NCBI GenBank assembly: GCA_029057785.1
Contig: JAIDZC010000044.1
Location: 1-64,000, forward strand
Length of the DNA stretch: 64,000 nt
Origin: Anaeroplasmataceae bacterium
GTDB lineage: Bacteria; Bacillota_I; Bacilli_A; Acholeplasmatales; Anaeroplasmataceae
Direction: 5' to 3'
Numbering within the stretch: position 1 is the first letter of the stretch; each line of letters begins with the position of its first letter. A model generated the notes under the pieces. That model had not been told where the DNA came from, made no database searches, and worked only from the letters and a program-made list of their open reading frames with translations. This document shows positions 42,715 through 52,364 of the stretch, in pieces. The position numbers were made by a program, and so were the translations under genes.

Positions 42715-43722
42715 ATGAACCACATTGGTAAATTATTTCAAGTAAATATATATGGGGAAAGTCATGGGAATTCTGTAGGAGTTTTACTAGATGGTGTTCC
42801 TGCTGGTATTTCTTTAAATGAAGAGGATTTTGCTTTAGATTTAGCTAGAAGAAAATCAGGAGGACTTGGAACCACTCCTAGAGTAGAAGCTGATGAAGTT
42901 ATTTTGGAATCTGGTGTTTTTAATGGGTATACAACAGGTGGAGCTATTTTAATTCGCTTTTTAAATACAAATACTCGTAGCAAGGACTATTCTAAACTAG
43001 TGAGTCATCCTAGACCTTCACATGCTGATTTTGTTGCAAATAAAAAGTATCATGGATTTCAGGATTATCGTGGTGGAGGATTTTTTTCAGGAAGATTAAC
43101 ACTTGGTATTGTTGCTGCTGGAGTAGTTGCCAAAAAAATTTTAAAAGGTGTAAGCTTCCATACAGAAATTACAAATCTTGGTGGTTCTACGAATAAAGAA
43201 GAGTTTAAATCCCTTCTAGAACAAGTAGTAAATGAAAAGGATTCTATAGGAGGCATTGTACGTATCAATGCAGGCAATGTACCAGTTGGTTTAGGGGAAC
43301 CTTACTTTGATTCTTTAGAATCTACAATTTCTCATCTTTTATTTTCTGTTGGTGGGGTTAAAGGAGTTTCTTTTGGCATAGGATTTGATGGAGCTAACTT
43401 AAAAGGTAGTGAATTTAATGACTGCATTATAGATGAAAAAGGAACTACGAGAACCAATCATAATGGTGGAATCAATGGTGGTATTTCTAATGGAAACGAC
43501 CTTGTTGTAAATGTATTTGTTAAACCAACATCATCTATTGGTCTTCCTCAAGAAACATTTAATTTGAAAACCAAAAGAGTAGAAAGTTTGGAAATTGAGG
43601 GACGTCATGATGCAGCTATTATTTTAAGAGCCCAAGTCGTATTAGAGGCTTGTGTTGCTATTGCTCTTGCAGATGCAAGTCTTATTTCAAAAGCATATCA
43701 AGGGGAGAATAAGAATGAATAA
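42715..43722 (+). CDS. aroC: Chorismate synthase
   Basis: A 335-residue enzyme with the family signatures GESHGNSVGVLLDGVPAG, the RPSHAD region, RGGGFFSGRLT, and GRHDAAIILRA near the end. It uses reduced FMN to make chorismate from EPSP. It is at the short end of the usual range. A 70-bp gap separates it from aroE, the largest in the operon. AGGAGG precedes the ATG. It overlaps the next gene by 8 bp. Confidence 0.95.
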   Translation: MNHIGKLFQVNIYGESHGNSVGVLLDGVPAGISLNEEDFALDLARRKSGGLGTTPRVEADEVILESGVFNGYTTGGAILIRFLNTNTRSKDYSKLVSHPRPSHADFVANKKYHGFQDYRGGGFFSGRLTLGIVAAGVVAKKILKGVSFHTEITNLGGSTNKEEFKSLLEQVVNEKDSIGGIVRINAGNVPVGLGEPYFDSLESTISHLLFSVGGVKGVSFGIGFDGANLKGSEFNDCIIDEKGTTRTNHNGGINGGISNGNDLVVNVFVKPTSSIGLPQETFNLKTKRVESLEIEGRHDAAIILRAQVVLEACVAIALADASLISKAYQGENKNE

Positions 43723-44986
43723 AAAATGGACTATGCCAGAAGGATTTACAGAAAAGGAAGCGAAAAATGAAGCACTACGTTGCTTATCTTGTAAAAACCC
43801 ACGCTGTGAAACAGGTTGTCCTACGCATATGCGCATCAAAGACTTCATACAAGAACTAAAAAAGGATAATTTAGCAGGAGCATATGATATCATCAATTCC
43901 TGTTCTGATTTGCCTTATATATGTTCTATTGTTTGTCCTCATGAAAAACAATGTATTGGGCATTGTGTATTAGGCATTCAAGGCAAGCCAATTGATTGTG
44001 GCAGATTAGAGCGTTATGTTGTAGAGAATATGAACAAACCTATAGCTAAAGAAAATAAATCAAATAGAAAAGTTGCAATTGTTGGTGCAGGGCCTGCAGG
44101 TATTTCTTGTGCAAAGGAATTATTAAAGGCAGGCTGTTCCGTGGAAATTTTTGAAGCAACGTCTTATTTTGGTGGAGTTTTAACCTATGGTATTCCAAGC
44201 TATCGATTAGACTATTCTAGAGTAAAGCGTATTGAAGAAGAACTTGTTTCTTTAGGAGCAGTTATTCATTACAACAAGCATTTAAAGGAATCAGAAATCC
44301 TTGAATTAAAAAAGGATTTTGATGACATCTTCATTTCAATTGGATTAACCAAGTCCAAGCGTTTAGGCATTCCAAAGGAAAATATCACGGGAGTATATGA
44401 TGCATTAGAGTATTTGAAGGCAGTTAATTTAGATATTAAATTTGGAGAAGAAAGTAGACCAAAGCTTTCAGGTACAGTTATTGTCATCGGTGCTGGAAAT
44501 GTAGCTATGGATGCTGCAAGATCAGCAATTCGTGATGGTGCAAAGGTATTGGTTGTATATCGTAGAAGTCGCTTAGAAGCTCCTGCAACCAAGCATGAAA
44601 TTGCAGAAGCAGAAGCCGAAGGAGTTATCTTCCAATTCTTAAATGCTCCAGTTGAAGTTATAGGTAAAGATAAGGTGACAGGTCTTAAGGTAGAAGAAAT
44701 GTGTCTTGGAGAACCTGATGCCTCTGGTAGAAGAAGACCAGTCGGAACTGGCAAATATTGCGAGATTTCTTGTAATGCAATCATTAGTGCAATTGGTCAG
44801 GATCCTGAAGATATTTATGATTTAGGAAGCTTTAAAACAGATTATAAATATTTGGTGTGTGATGAATTAGAAACTAGTATCAAGGGCATATATGCTGGTG
44901 GCGATATTGTTTTGGGTGCTAAGACTGTGGTTGAGGCTATGGCTTGTGGTAGAAAAGTTGCACAAAAAATTTTAGATAGTAGATAA
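43715..44986 (+). CDS. GltD-like NAD(P)-dependent Fe-S flavoprotein oxidoreductase
   Basis: A 423-residue protein of the glutamate synthase small subunit/NfnB-like family. The N-terminal domain has Cys clusters for Fe-S centres (CLSCKNPRCETGCP, CSIVCPHEKQCIGHC). The FAD motif GAGPAGISCAKEL and NAD(P) motif VIGAGNVAMDAARSA follow, and a second FAD contact AGGDIVLGA is near the end. ATG 43715 behind AGGGGAGA is the start. No GltB large subunit is nearby. In this operon it may supply electrons, for example for the reduced flavin that AroC needs, but this is inference. Confidence 0.9.
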   Translation: MNKKWTMPEGFTEKEAKNEALRCLSCKNPRCETGCPTHMRIKDFIQELKKDNLAGAYDIINSCSDLPYICSIVCPHEKQCIGHCVLGIQGKPIDCGRLERYVVENMNKPIAKENKSNRKVAIVGAGPAGISCAKELLKAGCSVEIFEATSYFGGVLTYGIPSYRLDYSRVKRIEEELVSLGAVIHYNKHLKESEILELKKDFDDIFISIGLTKSKRLGIPKENITGVYDALEYLKAVNLDIKFGEESRPKLSGTVIVIGAGNVAMDAARSAIRDGAKVLVVYRRSRLEAPATKHEIAEAEAEGVIFQFLNAPVEVIGKDKVTGLKVEEMCLGEPDASGRRRPVGTGKYCEISCNAIISAIGQDPEDIYDLGSFKTDYKYLVCDELETSIKGIYAGGDIVLGAKTVVEAMACGRKVAQKILDSR

Positions 44987-44995
44987 ATCAAGTAG

Positions 44996-45027
44996 AAGCG
45001 AGTGGATTTAATAGACTCGCTTTTTTA
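44996..45027 (+). terminator. Terminator of the aromatic operon
   Basis: AAGCGAGT (44996-45003) pairs with ACTCGCTT (45015-45022) followed by T's. Confidence 0.85.
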
Positions 45028-45038
45028 TAAGAAATTAT

Positions 45039-45067
45039 TTTACAAAACTATTGATTTATGGTATAAT
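45039..45067 (+). promoter_or_regulatory. Promoter of the pectinesterase-like gene
   Basis: TTTACA (45039-45044), a 17-bp spacer and TATAAT (45062-45067). Confidence 0.78.
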
Positions 45068-45075
45068 TAAAAGGC

Positions 45076-45089
45076 TAAAAGCGTTTTCA
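45076..45089. promoter_or_regulatory. Possible cre (CcpA) site
   Basis: TAAAAGCGTTTTCA, reverse complement TGAAAACGCTTTTA, matches the catabolite-responsive element consensus at all but one or two positions. It lies just downstream of the -10 box, where CcpA binding represses transcription. This fits a polysaccharide-degrading gene. Confidence 0.65.
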
Positions 45090-45121
45090 CTTCGAAGACG
45101 CAAACGGAAGGAGAAAAAAGT

Positions 45122-48100
45122 ATGAAGAAAAGAAAACTATTGGTTCCACTACTTTGTTTATCAGCACTATTAGGCGTATCAGCTACTGCCTTAACAAGCT
45201 GTCAAACAAAACCAAAGGAACCAGACACTCCAGTAGTAGAATACTGGACAGTAACCATTGATTTAGATAATGGTACAACCCCAACAACAAAACAAGTTGA
45301 AAAAGGACAGAAGCTAACAGGAGTTTCTGAGCCTACAAGAGAAGGATATACATTCGCTGGTTGGAAAGTAAATGGTGCTGACTGGAAAATGGATACTGCA
45401 ATCACAGGAAATATCACCATTGTAGCACAATGGACAGAAAATACACCAGAAAAAGAATACTGGACAGTAACCATTGACTTAAATAATGGTACAACACCAA
45501 CAACAAAGCAAGTTGAAAAGGGACAAAAGCTAACAGGAGTTAGTGAACCTACAAGAGAAGGCTATGAATTTGCTGGTTGGAAAGTAAATGATACTGACTG
45601 GACAATGGAAGAAGCTATTACAGGAAGTATCACTATTGTAGCACAGTGGACAGAAAAGCAAGTCACTCCAGTAGTAGAATACTGGACAGTAACCATTGAC
45701 TTAAATAATGGTACAACCCCAACAACAAAGCAAGTTGAAAAGGGACAAAAGCTAACAGGAGTTTCTGAGCCTACAAGAGAAGGATATACATTTACTGGCT
45801 GGACAGTTAATGATGCTGACTGGACAATGGAAGAAGACATCACAGGAAATATCACCATTGTTGCTCAGTGGACAGCAACTCGTGTTGCAGATGGAAAGAT
45901 ATTTATGAATGGAACTGAGTATGCAACTATTCAAGCAGCATTTGCTGCAATCCCAACAACTTCAACTGATACATATGCTATTACTCTTGGAAAGGGTACA
46001 TATAATGAAAACGGCTTAATGTATAAGGGATCTGCAACTATTCGAATTTCTGGCTCTACAGATGCTAAGTATGGTTCTGATGTAATTATTAAGGGCCATG
46101 GAAGTAAGATGCCTGGTGAATCAGGAAGTGATTCAAAAACACGTTGCTTAATTTCAATTCAAGGAACTGCAAATATAATTCTTGAGAATTTGACACTTGA
46201 AAGTGATTGGTCTCGTGCTGATCATTCTAAGGATGTTCAAGCTGAGGTTCTTGGTACAGATTCAACAGGATATACAGCTGCATACAATTGTGGATTTAAA
46301 TCTCATCAAGATACATTAAGAACAATTGGTAAGGCTTGGTTCTATGGCTGCTATATTGAAGGTGATGTTGACTTCATCTGGATGGAAGCAGGTGGAAAAG
46401 TTGCGTTATATGAAAATTGTGAAATCGTATCTCTATGGGATGCTAATGCTAGCACACATAATACATATTTAACTGCCCCAAAAATGGCTGAAACAGTAAA
46501 ACTAGGTAAGGGATTAGTTATTTATAATTCAACTGTAAAGGAATCTGCAGAAGCAAAGGCAAATGGCCAAAAAACATATTTGGCTCGTACACCATGGAGC
46601 TCAGGCTGCTATAATCAGGTTGCATATATAAACACAAAATGTGAAGATATCGAATTATCTGATGGTCCTTGGTATAAGACTCAAATTGCAACATCATTTT
46701 CAAAGACTACAGTTGGTTGGAAGATGGATAAAGCAACTGCTGATTCTATTGGAATCACAGGAGATAAGGATTACATTTTAGATGATGCTACTGTTGCAGT
46801 AGAATTTAATGGTAGAAATGCAATTCTTAATAGAGTATTTGATACTGGTAAACTTAGATATGTAACAGATGCAGCTTCTAACTGGGATATCAATGCTTTT
46901 ATTACAGAAATGGGTTGGGATGTAGTAGAAGATACTTCATCAGATAAGCTAGATAGTGATACATTAGGTGAGTCAGTTGTCTACGATTTTATGGTAAGTA
47001 GTGAAGAAGCTAATGCCTTATGTAATGGATTTGAATTCCAAAATGGTAAAACACATTATATTGGTAAAGCAGGTGCTACAATCACAATTCCAGTAAATGG
47101 GAAGTGCTATATCGAAGTATATGGTTATTATTCTGGTACTGCAGAGGCTACTGCAGATACACAATCAGGAAAGATGATTATGTTCTTTAATAATGCCTCT
47201 ACTACTAAGGAAATAGAAAATGATTTTATTGTATATGATGAAAATGCAAAAGCATTTGTTCTTACAGCAAAAGCTACAACATATATTACAAAGATTGTTG
47301 TAACTCCAGATTCATCCATTGAAGATAAGAAGGTTGAATCATTAAAAATCACAGGTCTTAAACCACAGCAAGTAGTAGGTGTTCCACAAACTCTTACTGC
47401 TGAGATTGGACCAAAAGGTGTAATCAATCCATCTGTTATATGGTCATCTTCTGATGAGTCAATTGCTAAAGTTGATCCATATTCAGGTAAGGTAACATTC
47501 TTATCTACAGGTAAAGTTACAATTACAGCAACTGCTTTAGATGGAAGTGGTATATTTGATTCAGTTGAATGTAATCCTACTGAATCAACTTGGACAGAAA
47601 TTGAATGGTATACTACTGATTCAACAATAGAAACAGAAAATGGTGCTAAAGGTATTGAATCTTTTGACGTTAATAGTTCAGCATATAAGAGTCTTGGCAA
47701 AGAATATAGTTTTACAAATCTTGCAGGTAATTTAATTAAAACCAAGAATGGATTTAAATTAAATAGTGCAGGTAAACTTTCATTCTCTACTGTAAAATTA
47801 GCAGAGGTGTACATCATTGTTGTTCCTATTCAAAATGCTTTAGAAAATGCACCTATAATTTCAAATGGTTCAGTAACAGCGGAATTAAAGTCTAAAGAAG
47901 TAGATGAAAATGGTATACAATATTATACTTATAAACTTACTGATATAGGAACATGGGATATTACACGTTCTGATACTAGTACAGAAAATAATCCTATCCT
48001 TTATGTTAAAGTTGTATGTGAATCAGATGAGATTACAGAATCAGTTGGCGTTACATTTAAGGGGACTAATTATACTACTGCAAATACTGGTATTGAAACT

Positions 48101-48445
48101 ATAGTTACTCCAGAATCAGCTATTAATGCAAACGATTCAACTGTACAAGTAAATAAGTTTAGTTTGACAAATTGTGCAAGCAATGGTAATGCTTCAAACT
48201 GGTTAACATTCAAGACTGGTGCAAAGATTGAATTTAAAGTATCTAAAGCAGCTACTATATTAGTTGGATACTATTCAAAACTTCAAACAGTTAAGCTTGA
48301 TGGTGTTGAAGTTGCAGGAGATAAGGAAAGTGTAGCAAATGGTCAGGGTGAAATCGTTAAGTACGAAATTGCTGCTGGTGGTGTTGTGACAATTGAAGCA
48401 ACTGCAGATGATTATTTAGGCTTTGTTGGTGTTCTTCTCCAATAA
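45122..48445 (+). CDS. Secreted pectinesterase-like lipoprotein with InlB-type and Ig-like repeats
   Basis: A 1,107-residue surface protein. A lipoprotein signal ends in lipobox ALTSC. Three InlB/Listeria-Bacteroides repeats follow (about residues 40-250; EYWTVTIDL ... EGYTFAGWKV ... IVAQWT). Next is a pectin methylesterase beta-helix (about 255-570): TIQAAFAAIP, SHQDTL, GDVDFIW and LARTPW, containing the two catalytic Asp residues and the Arg. The C-terminal half has a Big_2-like domain (SLKITGLKPQQVV ... IWSSSDESIAKVD) and further beta modules. It likely removes methyl groups from pectin at the cell surface. AGGAG precedes the ATG. The terminator and a possible cre site flank it. Confidence 0.88.
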   Translation: MKKRKLLVPLLCLSALLGVSATALTSCQTKPKEPDTPVVEYWTVTIDLDNGTTPTTKQVEKGQKLTGVSEPTREGYTFAGWKVNGADWKMDTAITGNITIVAQWTENTPEKEYWTVTIDLNNGTTPTTKQVEKGQKLTGVSEPTREGYEFAGWKVNDTDWTMEEAITGSITIVAQWTEKQVTPVVEYWTVTIDLNNGTTPTTKQVEKGQKLTGVSEPTREGYTFTGWTVNDADWTMEEDITGNITIVAQWTATRVADGKIFMNGTEYATIQAAFAAIPTTSTDTYAITLGKGTYNENGLMYKGSATIRISGSTDAKYGSDVIIKGHGSKMPGESGSDSKTRCLISIQGTANIILENLTLESDWSRADHSKDVQAEVLGTDSTGYTAAYNCGFKSHQDTLRTIGKAWFYGCYIEGDVDFIWMEAGGKVALYENCEIVSLWDANASTHNTYLTAPKMAETVKLGKGLVIYNSTVKESAEAKANGQKTYLARTPWSSGCYNQVAYINTKCEDIELSDGPWYKTQIATSFSKTTVGWKMDKATADSIGITGDKDYILDDATVAVEFNGRNAILNRVFDTGKLRYVTDAASNWDINAFITEMGWDVVEDTSSDKLDSDTLGESVVYDFMVSSEEANALCNGFEFQNGKTHYIGKAGATITIPVNGKCYIEVYGYYSGTAEATADTQSGKMIMFFNNASTTKEIENDFIVYDENAKAFVLTAKATTYITKIVVTPDSSIEDKKVESLKITGLKPQQVVGVPQTLTAEIGPKGVINPSVIWSSSDESIAKVDPYSGKVTFLSTGKVTITATALDGSGIFDSVECNPTESTWTEIEWYTTDSTIETENGAKGIESFDVNSSAYKSLGKEYSFTNLAGNLIKTKNGFKLNSAGKLSFSTVKLAEVYIIVVPIQNALENAPIISNGSVTAELKSKEVDENGIQYYTYKLTDIGTWDITRSDTSTENNPILYVKVVCESDEITESVGVTFKGTNYTTANTGIETIVTPESAINANDSTVQVNKFSLTNCASNGNASNWLTFKTGAKIEFKVSKAATILVGYYSKLQTVKLDGVEVAGDKESVANGQGEIVKYEIAAGGVVTIEATADDYLGFVGVLLQ
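45239..45875 (+). repeat. Three tandem repeats encoding InlB-type modules
   Basis: The same roughly 200-bp unit starts at about 45239, 45455 and 45677 (each beginning GAATACTGGACAGTAACC). The DNA of the three copies is highly similar, including silent positions, implying recent duplication or gene conversion. Confidence 0.88.
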
Positions 48446-48463
48446 CCAAATATGAATAAAAGG

Positions 48464-48497
48464 AAAAAGTCAGTTCAATTGAACTGGCTTTTCTTTA
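48464..48497. terminator. Bidirectional terminator
   Basis: A stem of about 11 bp around the core CAGTTCAATTGAACTG with A's before and T's after; it serves the pectinesterase gene and possibly the convergent exonuclease gene. Confidence 0.78.
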
Positions 48498-48506
48498 TAT
48501 ATTTAT

Positions 48507-49340
48507 TTAATAAACGTATATATTTTTTAATATATCTATTGTGTTTTCTAAAGAAGAAGTATACTGCAAATCAAGTATAGAAAAAGGAAGTTTTTCTATA
48601 CTATTAAAGGAAATTAATTTTTCATTTAATAAAAGTTGTTCTTTTGCATCCTTTAAAAGATTTCGATATTTACAAGTATCTAAATTATTATATAACTCTT
48701 CAATAGAAGAATAACTATTTACTATTTTTGTTGCAGTTACAGGACCTATTTTAGGTATTCCTTTTATATTATCTGCAGAATCTCCCACTAAAGATTTATG
48801 AAAAATATATTTGTCAGGTGTTATATGCAGTTTATTATTTAGATACTTTATATCACAAAAATAACTGCTCTTTCCTCGATACCTGAAAATTTGAACTTTA
48901 TCATTAATTAAACTGAAAAAATCGCTATCCCATGAAGCAATAACAATTTCCATTTGGGTATGGTATGTTTTTGTATAAGTAGCAATATAATCATCAGTTT
49001 CAAAGTCTTGAATTTCTTTAAATGGAATATTTAAATATTCTAAAGCTTTGTAGATACCTGGTAATTGTGAAAATGGTGTATCCTCTAATGGGATAGAAGA
49101 ATAATCAATACGATTGGATTTATAATCTTCATATAATGCACTTCTTGGGTTTTCATGTTCGCCATCAAATAAAACACAGATGTGGGTAGGAGATGTTGCA
49201 GTAATAATTTTTCTTAAAGCCCCTACAAAGCCTAAGATTCCTTGAATGGGTTTACCTTCTTTATTTATTATACGTGAAGGCATACCATAAAACATTTGAA
49301 AAAGTAGATTACTGCCATCTACTAATAATAATCTTTCCAT
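48507..49340 (-). CDS. 5'-3' exonuclease (Pol I N-terminal domain/flap nuclease family)
   Basis: A 277-residue stand-alone 5' nuclease. Metal-binding acidic residues are seen in VDGSNLLF, LFDGEHEN, DFETDDYIA, SWDSDFF and GDSADNIKG, followed by the helix-hairpin-helix IPKIGPVTATKIV. It removes RNA primers or flaps during replication and repair. Start ATG 49340 comes one base after the stop of the upstream esterase gene (TAATATG), so it is coupled; an upstream TTG-type extension overlaps that gene and is less likely. Confidence 0.9.
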   Translation of the reverse strand: MERLLLVDGSNLLFQMFYGMPSRIINKEGKPIQGILGFVGALRKIITATSPTHICVLFDGEHENPRSALYEDYKSNRIDYSSIPLEDTPFSQLPGIYKALEYLNIPFKEIQDFETDDYIATYTKTYHTQMEIVIASWDSDFFSLINDKVQIFRYRGKSSYFCDIKYLNNKLHITPDKYIFHKSLVGDSADNIKGIPKIGPVTATKIVNSYSSIEELYNNLDTCKYRNLLKDAKEQLLLNEKLISFNSIEKLPFSILDLQYTSSLENTIDILKNIYVY

Positions 49341-49341
49341 A

Positions 49342-50127
49342 TTAGCTTCTATAAATAATGTTATCAAAGTACATAAAGCTAAAGAAGTCTAAAAGTTGAC
49401 CTTCCCAGGTTGCTTCACTATGAATTCCAGAATCACTAACAACTAGACGTACTTTTCCATTTCTTTCTTTTGCAAAATGATATAAATCTAAACTTGTATT
49501 ATAGTATAGTTTTTGATCATAAGAGCCATCTGAGGATTCCTTTTTACCAACATATAAAAATAACTTAACATTTGGATCGAATTTTTGTTCTAAGAAAGTA
49601 TCAACATTTTCTTTACAAAGGAAGGTAGCAGTGGAGAAGGCACCAATTCCTTGGAATACCTTATATTGATATCCTAAATAGATGGCAGTCATTGCCGCCA
49701 AAGAAGAACCATAAATAAATCTTGTTTTTGTTGTAGGATATTTTTTTTCAATGTAAGGGATGATTGTATTTACTAAATCCTCACAAAAGTTATGACAGAT
49801 GGTTGTATCTTGTTTTTCCCATTCTTTAGAAGCTGCATTTGTGATTTTAAATGGTGTATATTCATTGATTCTTCCCATTTCGGATTCGGCATTATAAATT
49901 GCTATACCTAAGATTTTGTGGTTGGTTATGTAGGACATATAGCCCATATACTTTGTTGCCCTTATTGCACGATTAAATGCCGCATGAGAATCTTTAAAAG
50001 CATTTTGCCCATCTAAAAAATATATAGAATCAAATTGAATACTTTTATCATAATATCTAGGTAAAGAGATTTCTATTTTAACCTCTTTTTTACTTTTTGG
50101 TAAATATAGTTTTAAATATTCAATCAT
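49342..50127 (-). CDS. Alpha/beta-hydrolase esterase (esterase D-like)
   Basis: A 261-residue cytosolic serine hydrolase of the putative esterase family (PF00756-like). It shows the FLDGQNAF strand-loop, nucleophile elbow YGSSLAAMTA (Ser of GSS) and a C-terminal His in GIHSEATW. Acyl substrates are not evident from sequence. It is co-transcribed with the downstream exonuclease gene. AAGGTG precedes the ATG. Confidence 0.85.
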   Translation of the reverse strand: MIEYLKLYLPKSKKEVKIEISLPRYYDKSIQFDSIYFLDGQNAFKDSHAAFNRAIRATKYMGYMSYITNHKILGIAIYNAESEMGRINEYTPFKITNAASKEWEKQDTTICHNFCEDLVNTIIPYIEKKYPTTKTRFIYGSSLAAMTAIYLGYQYKVFQGIGAFSTATFLCKENVDTFLEQKFDPNVKLFLYVGKKESSDGSYDQKLYYNTSLDLYHFAKERNGKVRLVVSDSGIHSEATWEGQLLDFFSFMYFDNIIYRS

Positions 50128-50239
50128 ATTGATACACCTTCTTAAATTTATTATAACTTATTTATAAAAGAATTGCACGAATTTATTTTTCTTTTTCTTT
50201 ATTTAATGTATAATAGAAAAAGAAAGGTTGGGGTTGACT

Positions 50240-50752
50240 ATGGTAGATGCAATTGTATATACTTCAAAATGTGGACATACCTATGTGTATGCTAAAGCCT
50301 TAGCAGAGGTATTAAACATCCCGTTTTATCCTATAAAAGAAGCAAAGAAGAAACTGCCTAAAGAAACGAGTATTATATATATGAGTTGGGTAAAGGAAAA
50401 CAAAATTGTGAAATATAATTCTGTTCTCAGATTTCATATCGATTGTGTTTGTGCCGTAGGAATACTCCCTGCGACTGAGGAACGTCTTGGTGTAGTGATT
50501 GATACCAATCAGTTGTATGCTAAACTATTTTATCTTCCTGGTGGAATTCGAAAAAAAAGATTAAGTTTGTTTCAAAGAATCACATTAAAATCTATTGAAA
50601 GTGACCTATCCTTTAAGCTGTTGGATAGTGGATTGAAAAAAGAAGATGCATTAGCTTTAGATGCAATTCTTCACAATTTGAATTATACCGATTTAAAGGC
50701 GTTAGATCCTATTATAAGTTTATATAATAAAAAAGATGAATATATTTCTTAA
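50240..50752 (+). CDS. Flavodoxin-like protein
   Basis: A 170-residue protein with an N-terminal flavodoxin-type strand and phosphate loop (DAIVYTSKCGHTYVYAKALAE), in which TSKCGHT occupies the usual FMN phosphate position, and later a YLPGGIRKKRLSLFQR segment reminiscent of flavodoxin-domain proteins related to protoporphyrinogen oxidase HemG. The exact electron partner is unknown. ATG 50240 is preferred over an in-frame TTG at 50228. Confidence 0.7.
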   Translation: MVDAIVYTSKCGHTYVYAKALAEVLNIPFYPIKEAKKKLPKETSIIYMSWVKENKIVKYNSVLRFHIDCVCAVGILPATEERLGVVIDTNQLYAKLFYLPGGIRKKRLSLFQRITLKSIESDLSFKLLDSGLKKEDALALDAILHNLNYTDLKALDPIISLYNKKDEYIS

Positions 50753-50819
50753 TTTTTTTAAGAGCTTTCTTGTAATTGTAGATACAATTTGTTAAAATAA
50801 TATGTTGGAAAAGGAGTTG

Positions 50820-52355
50820 ATGGAATTGTTGAAATTATTATGGATAAAAATTAAAGAAGCTTTGATGTCAGTACTACCTGTTACAATTATCGTTATGATT
50901 TTGTATTTTACTCCTTTAGTTAGTTTAACCAACTATGAACTTATAGTATTTATTGTTTCAGCAATCTTATTAATATTAGGTATAGGATTATTTAATTTAG
51001 GAGCAGATATGGCTATGCAGCCCATGGGTGAACAAGTCGGTGCTTCTTTGATGAAATCGAAGAAGGTTAAAATTATTGTTTTGGTTTGTTTTGTTATGGG
51101 TGTTCTAATCACAATAGCAGAACCTGATTTGTCTGTATTAGCAAATCAAGTGTCAGCAGTAATTAACCCAATAGTATTAATGGCATCTGTTGGTGTAGGT
51201 GTTGGATTATTCTTAGTGCTTGCCATTTTGAAGATTATTTTCAAGAAGGACTTATCTTTAATGCTAATGTTTTTCTATATGTTAATGTTTGCATTTGTGG
51301 GATTAGTTATTTTAAGTGGAAATGGTAGTTTTTTATCCCTAGCTTTTGATTCAGGTGGTGTTACAACAGGACCTATTACAGTACCGTTTATTATGGCACT
51401 TGGTGTAGGTGTTGCAGCAACTATAGGTGGAAGAAATGCTAGTGAAAATAGTTTTGGTTTAATTGCGTTGTGTTCAGTTGGACCTATTCTTGCAGTTCTT
51501 ATTTTAGGAGCTACAATGAAGGGGGATATTCCTTATACAGATCCGAATTATGCAGTAAATCCAAATTTCTGGAGTGGATTATTTTCAACCTTAGGAAGCG
51601 TTGCAAAGGAAGTTATTATTGCACTTAGCTTAATTGTAGTCTTCTTTATGATTATTGAGTTAATCTTTATTAAGTTGCCAAAGAAGAAGTTAATACAAAT
51701 TGCAATTGGTATTGCATATACCTTTGTTGGTTTAGTTATATTTTTAACTTCTGCAAATATGGGATTTTTACCAATAGGTTATAAAATGGGAAGATGTATT
51801 GCCGAGTTCCATCCAGCATATTTGATTGTATTTGGCTTTATATTAGGCTTCGTTGTAGTTTTAGCAGAGCCTGCTGTTCATGTATTAAATAAACAAGTTG
51901 AAGAAATTACCAATGGTGGTGTTTCTAAAAGAGCAATGCTTATCGCTTTAGCAGTAGGTGTAGGTATTTCTATAGGATTATCTATGATTCGTTTAGTATT
52001 TGATTTCTCTGTATTGTTTTATATAATTCCAGGATATTTCATATCCTTAGGCTTATCATTCTTTGTTCCAAAGATGTATACAGCAATCGCCTTTGACTCA
52101 GGTGGTGTTGCTTCTGGACCTTTAACCTCAAGCTTTATCCTCCCTTTTGCAATAGGAGCATGTGTATCTATATATGATGGACCTACAAAGGTTTTAAATG
52201 ATGCATTTGGGATAGTTGCGATGGTTGCAATGACACCACTTATAACGATTCAACTTTTAGGCTTTAAGGCAGTATTTGTAAAGCAGATGAAGGAAAAGAC
52301 AAGAATGAAGAAAATCATCAGTGCTGATGATGAACAAATCATTCGCTTTATGTAG
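50820..52355 (+). CDS. DUF1538 multispanning membrane protein, putative transporter
   Basis: About 511 residues with 12 or more membrane helices and a clear internal duplication: each half contains the motif AFDSGGV(T/A)(T/S)GP followed by TV/SFILP. The duplicated pattern is typical of DUF1538 proteins and recalls inverted-repeat transporters. Two PII-like regulators follow directly, so flux is probably controlled by nucleotide or metabolite sensing. Start is uncertain: ATG 50820 is only 3 nt from AAGGAG, and TTG codons at 50826-50829 are better spaced. The substrate is unknown. Confidence 0.85.
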   Translation: MELLKLLWIKIKEALMSVLPVTIIVMILYFTPLVSLTNYELIVFIVSAILLILGIGLFNLGADMAMQPMGEQVGASLMKSKKVKIIVLVCFVMGVLITIAEPDLSVLANQVSAVINPIVLMASVGVGVGLFLVLAILKIIFKKDLSLMLMFFYMLMFAFVGLVILSGNGSFLSLAFDSGGVTTGPITVPFIMALGVGVAATIGGRNASENSFGLIALCSVGPILAVLILGATMKGDIPYTDPNYAVNPNFWSGLFSTLGSVAKEVIIALSLIVVFFMIIELIFIKLPKKKLIQIAIGIAYTFVGLVIFLTSANMGFLPIGYKMGRCIAEFHPAYLIVFGFILGFVVVLAEPAVHVLNKQVEEITNGGVSKRAMLIALAVGVGISIGLSMIRLVFDFSVLFYIIPGYFISLGLSFFVPKMYTAIAFDSGGVASGPLTSSFILPFAIGACVSIYDGPTKVLNDAFGIVAMVAMTPLITIQLLGFKAVFVKQMKEKTRMKKIISADDEQIIRFM

Positions 52356-52364
52356 GTGATAAAT

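Noticed and set aside
44269-44784. 171-codon minus-strand frame inside the GltD-like gene
   Set aside because: It is a shadow of a gene with clear FAD and NAD motifs; no independent support.
47128-47817. 229-codon minus-strand frame inside the pectinesterase-like gene
   Set aside because: It is antisense to a well supported secreted protein, and its composition mirrors the opposite strand; no ribosome site or domain.
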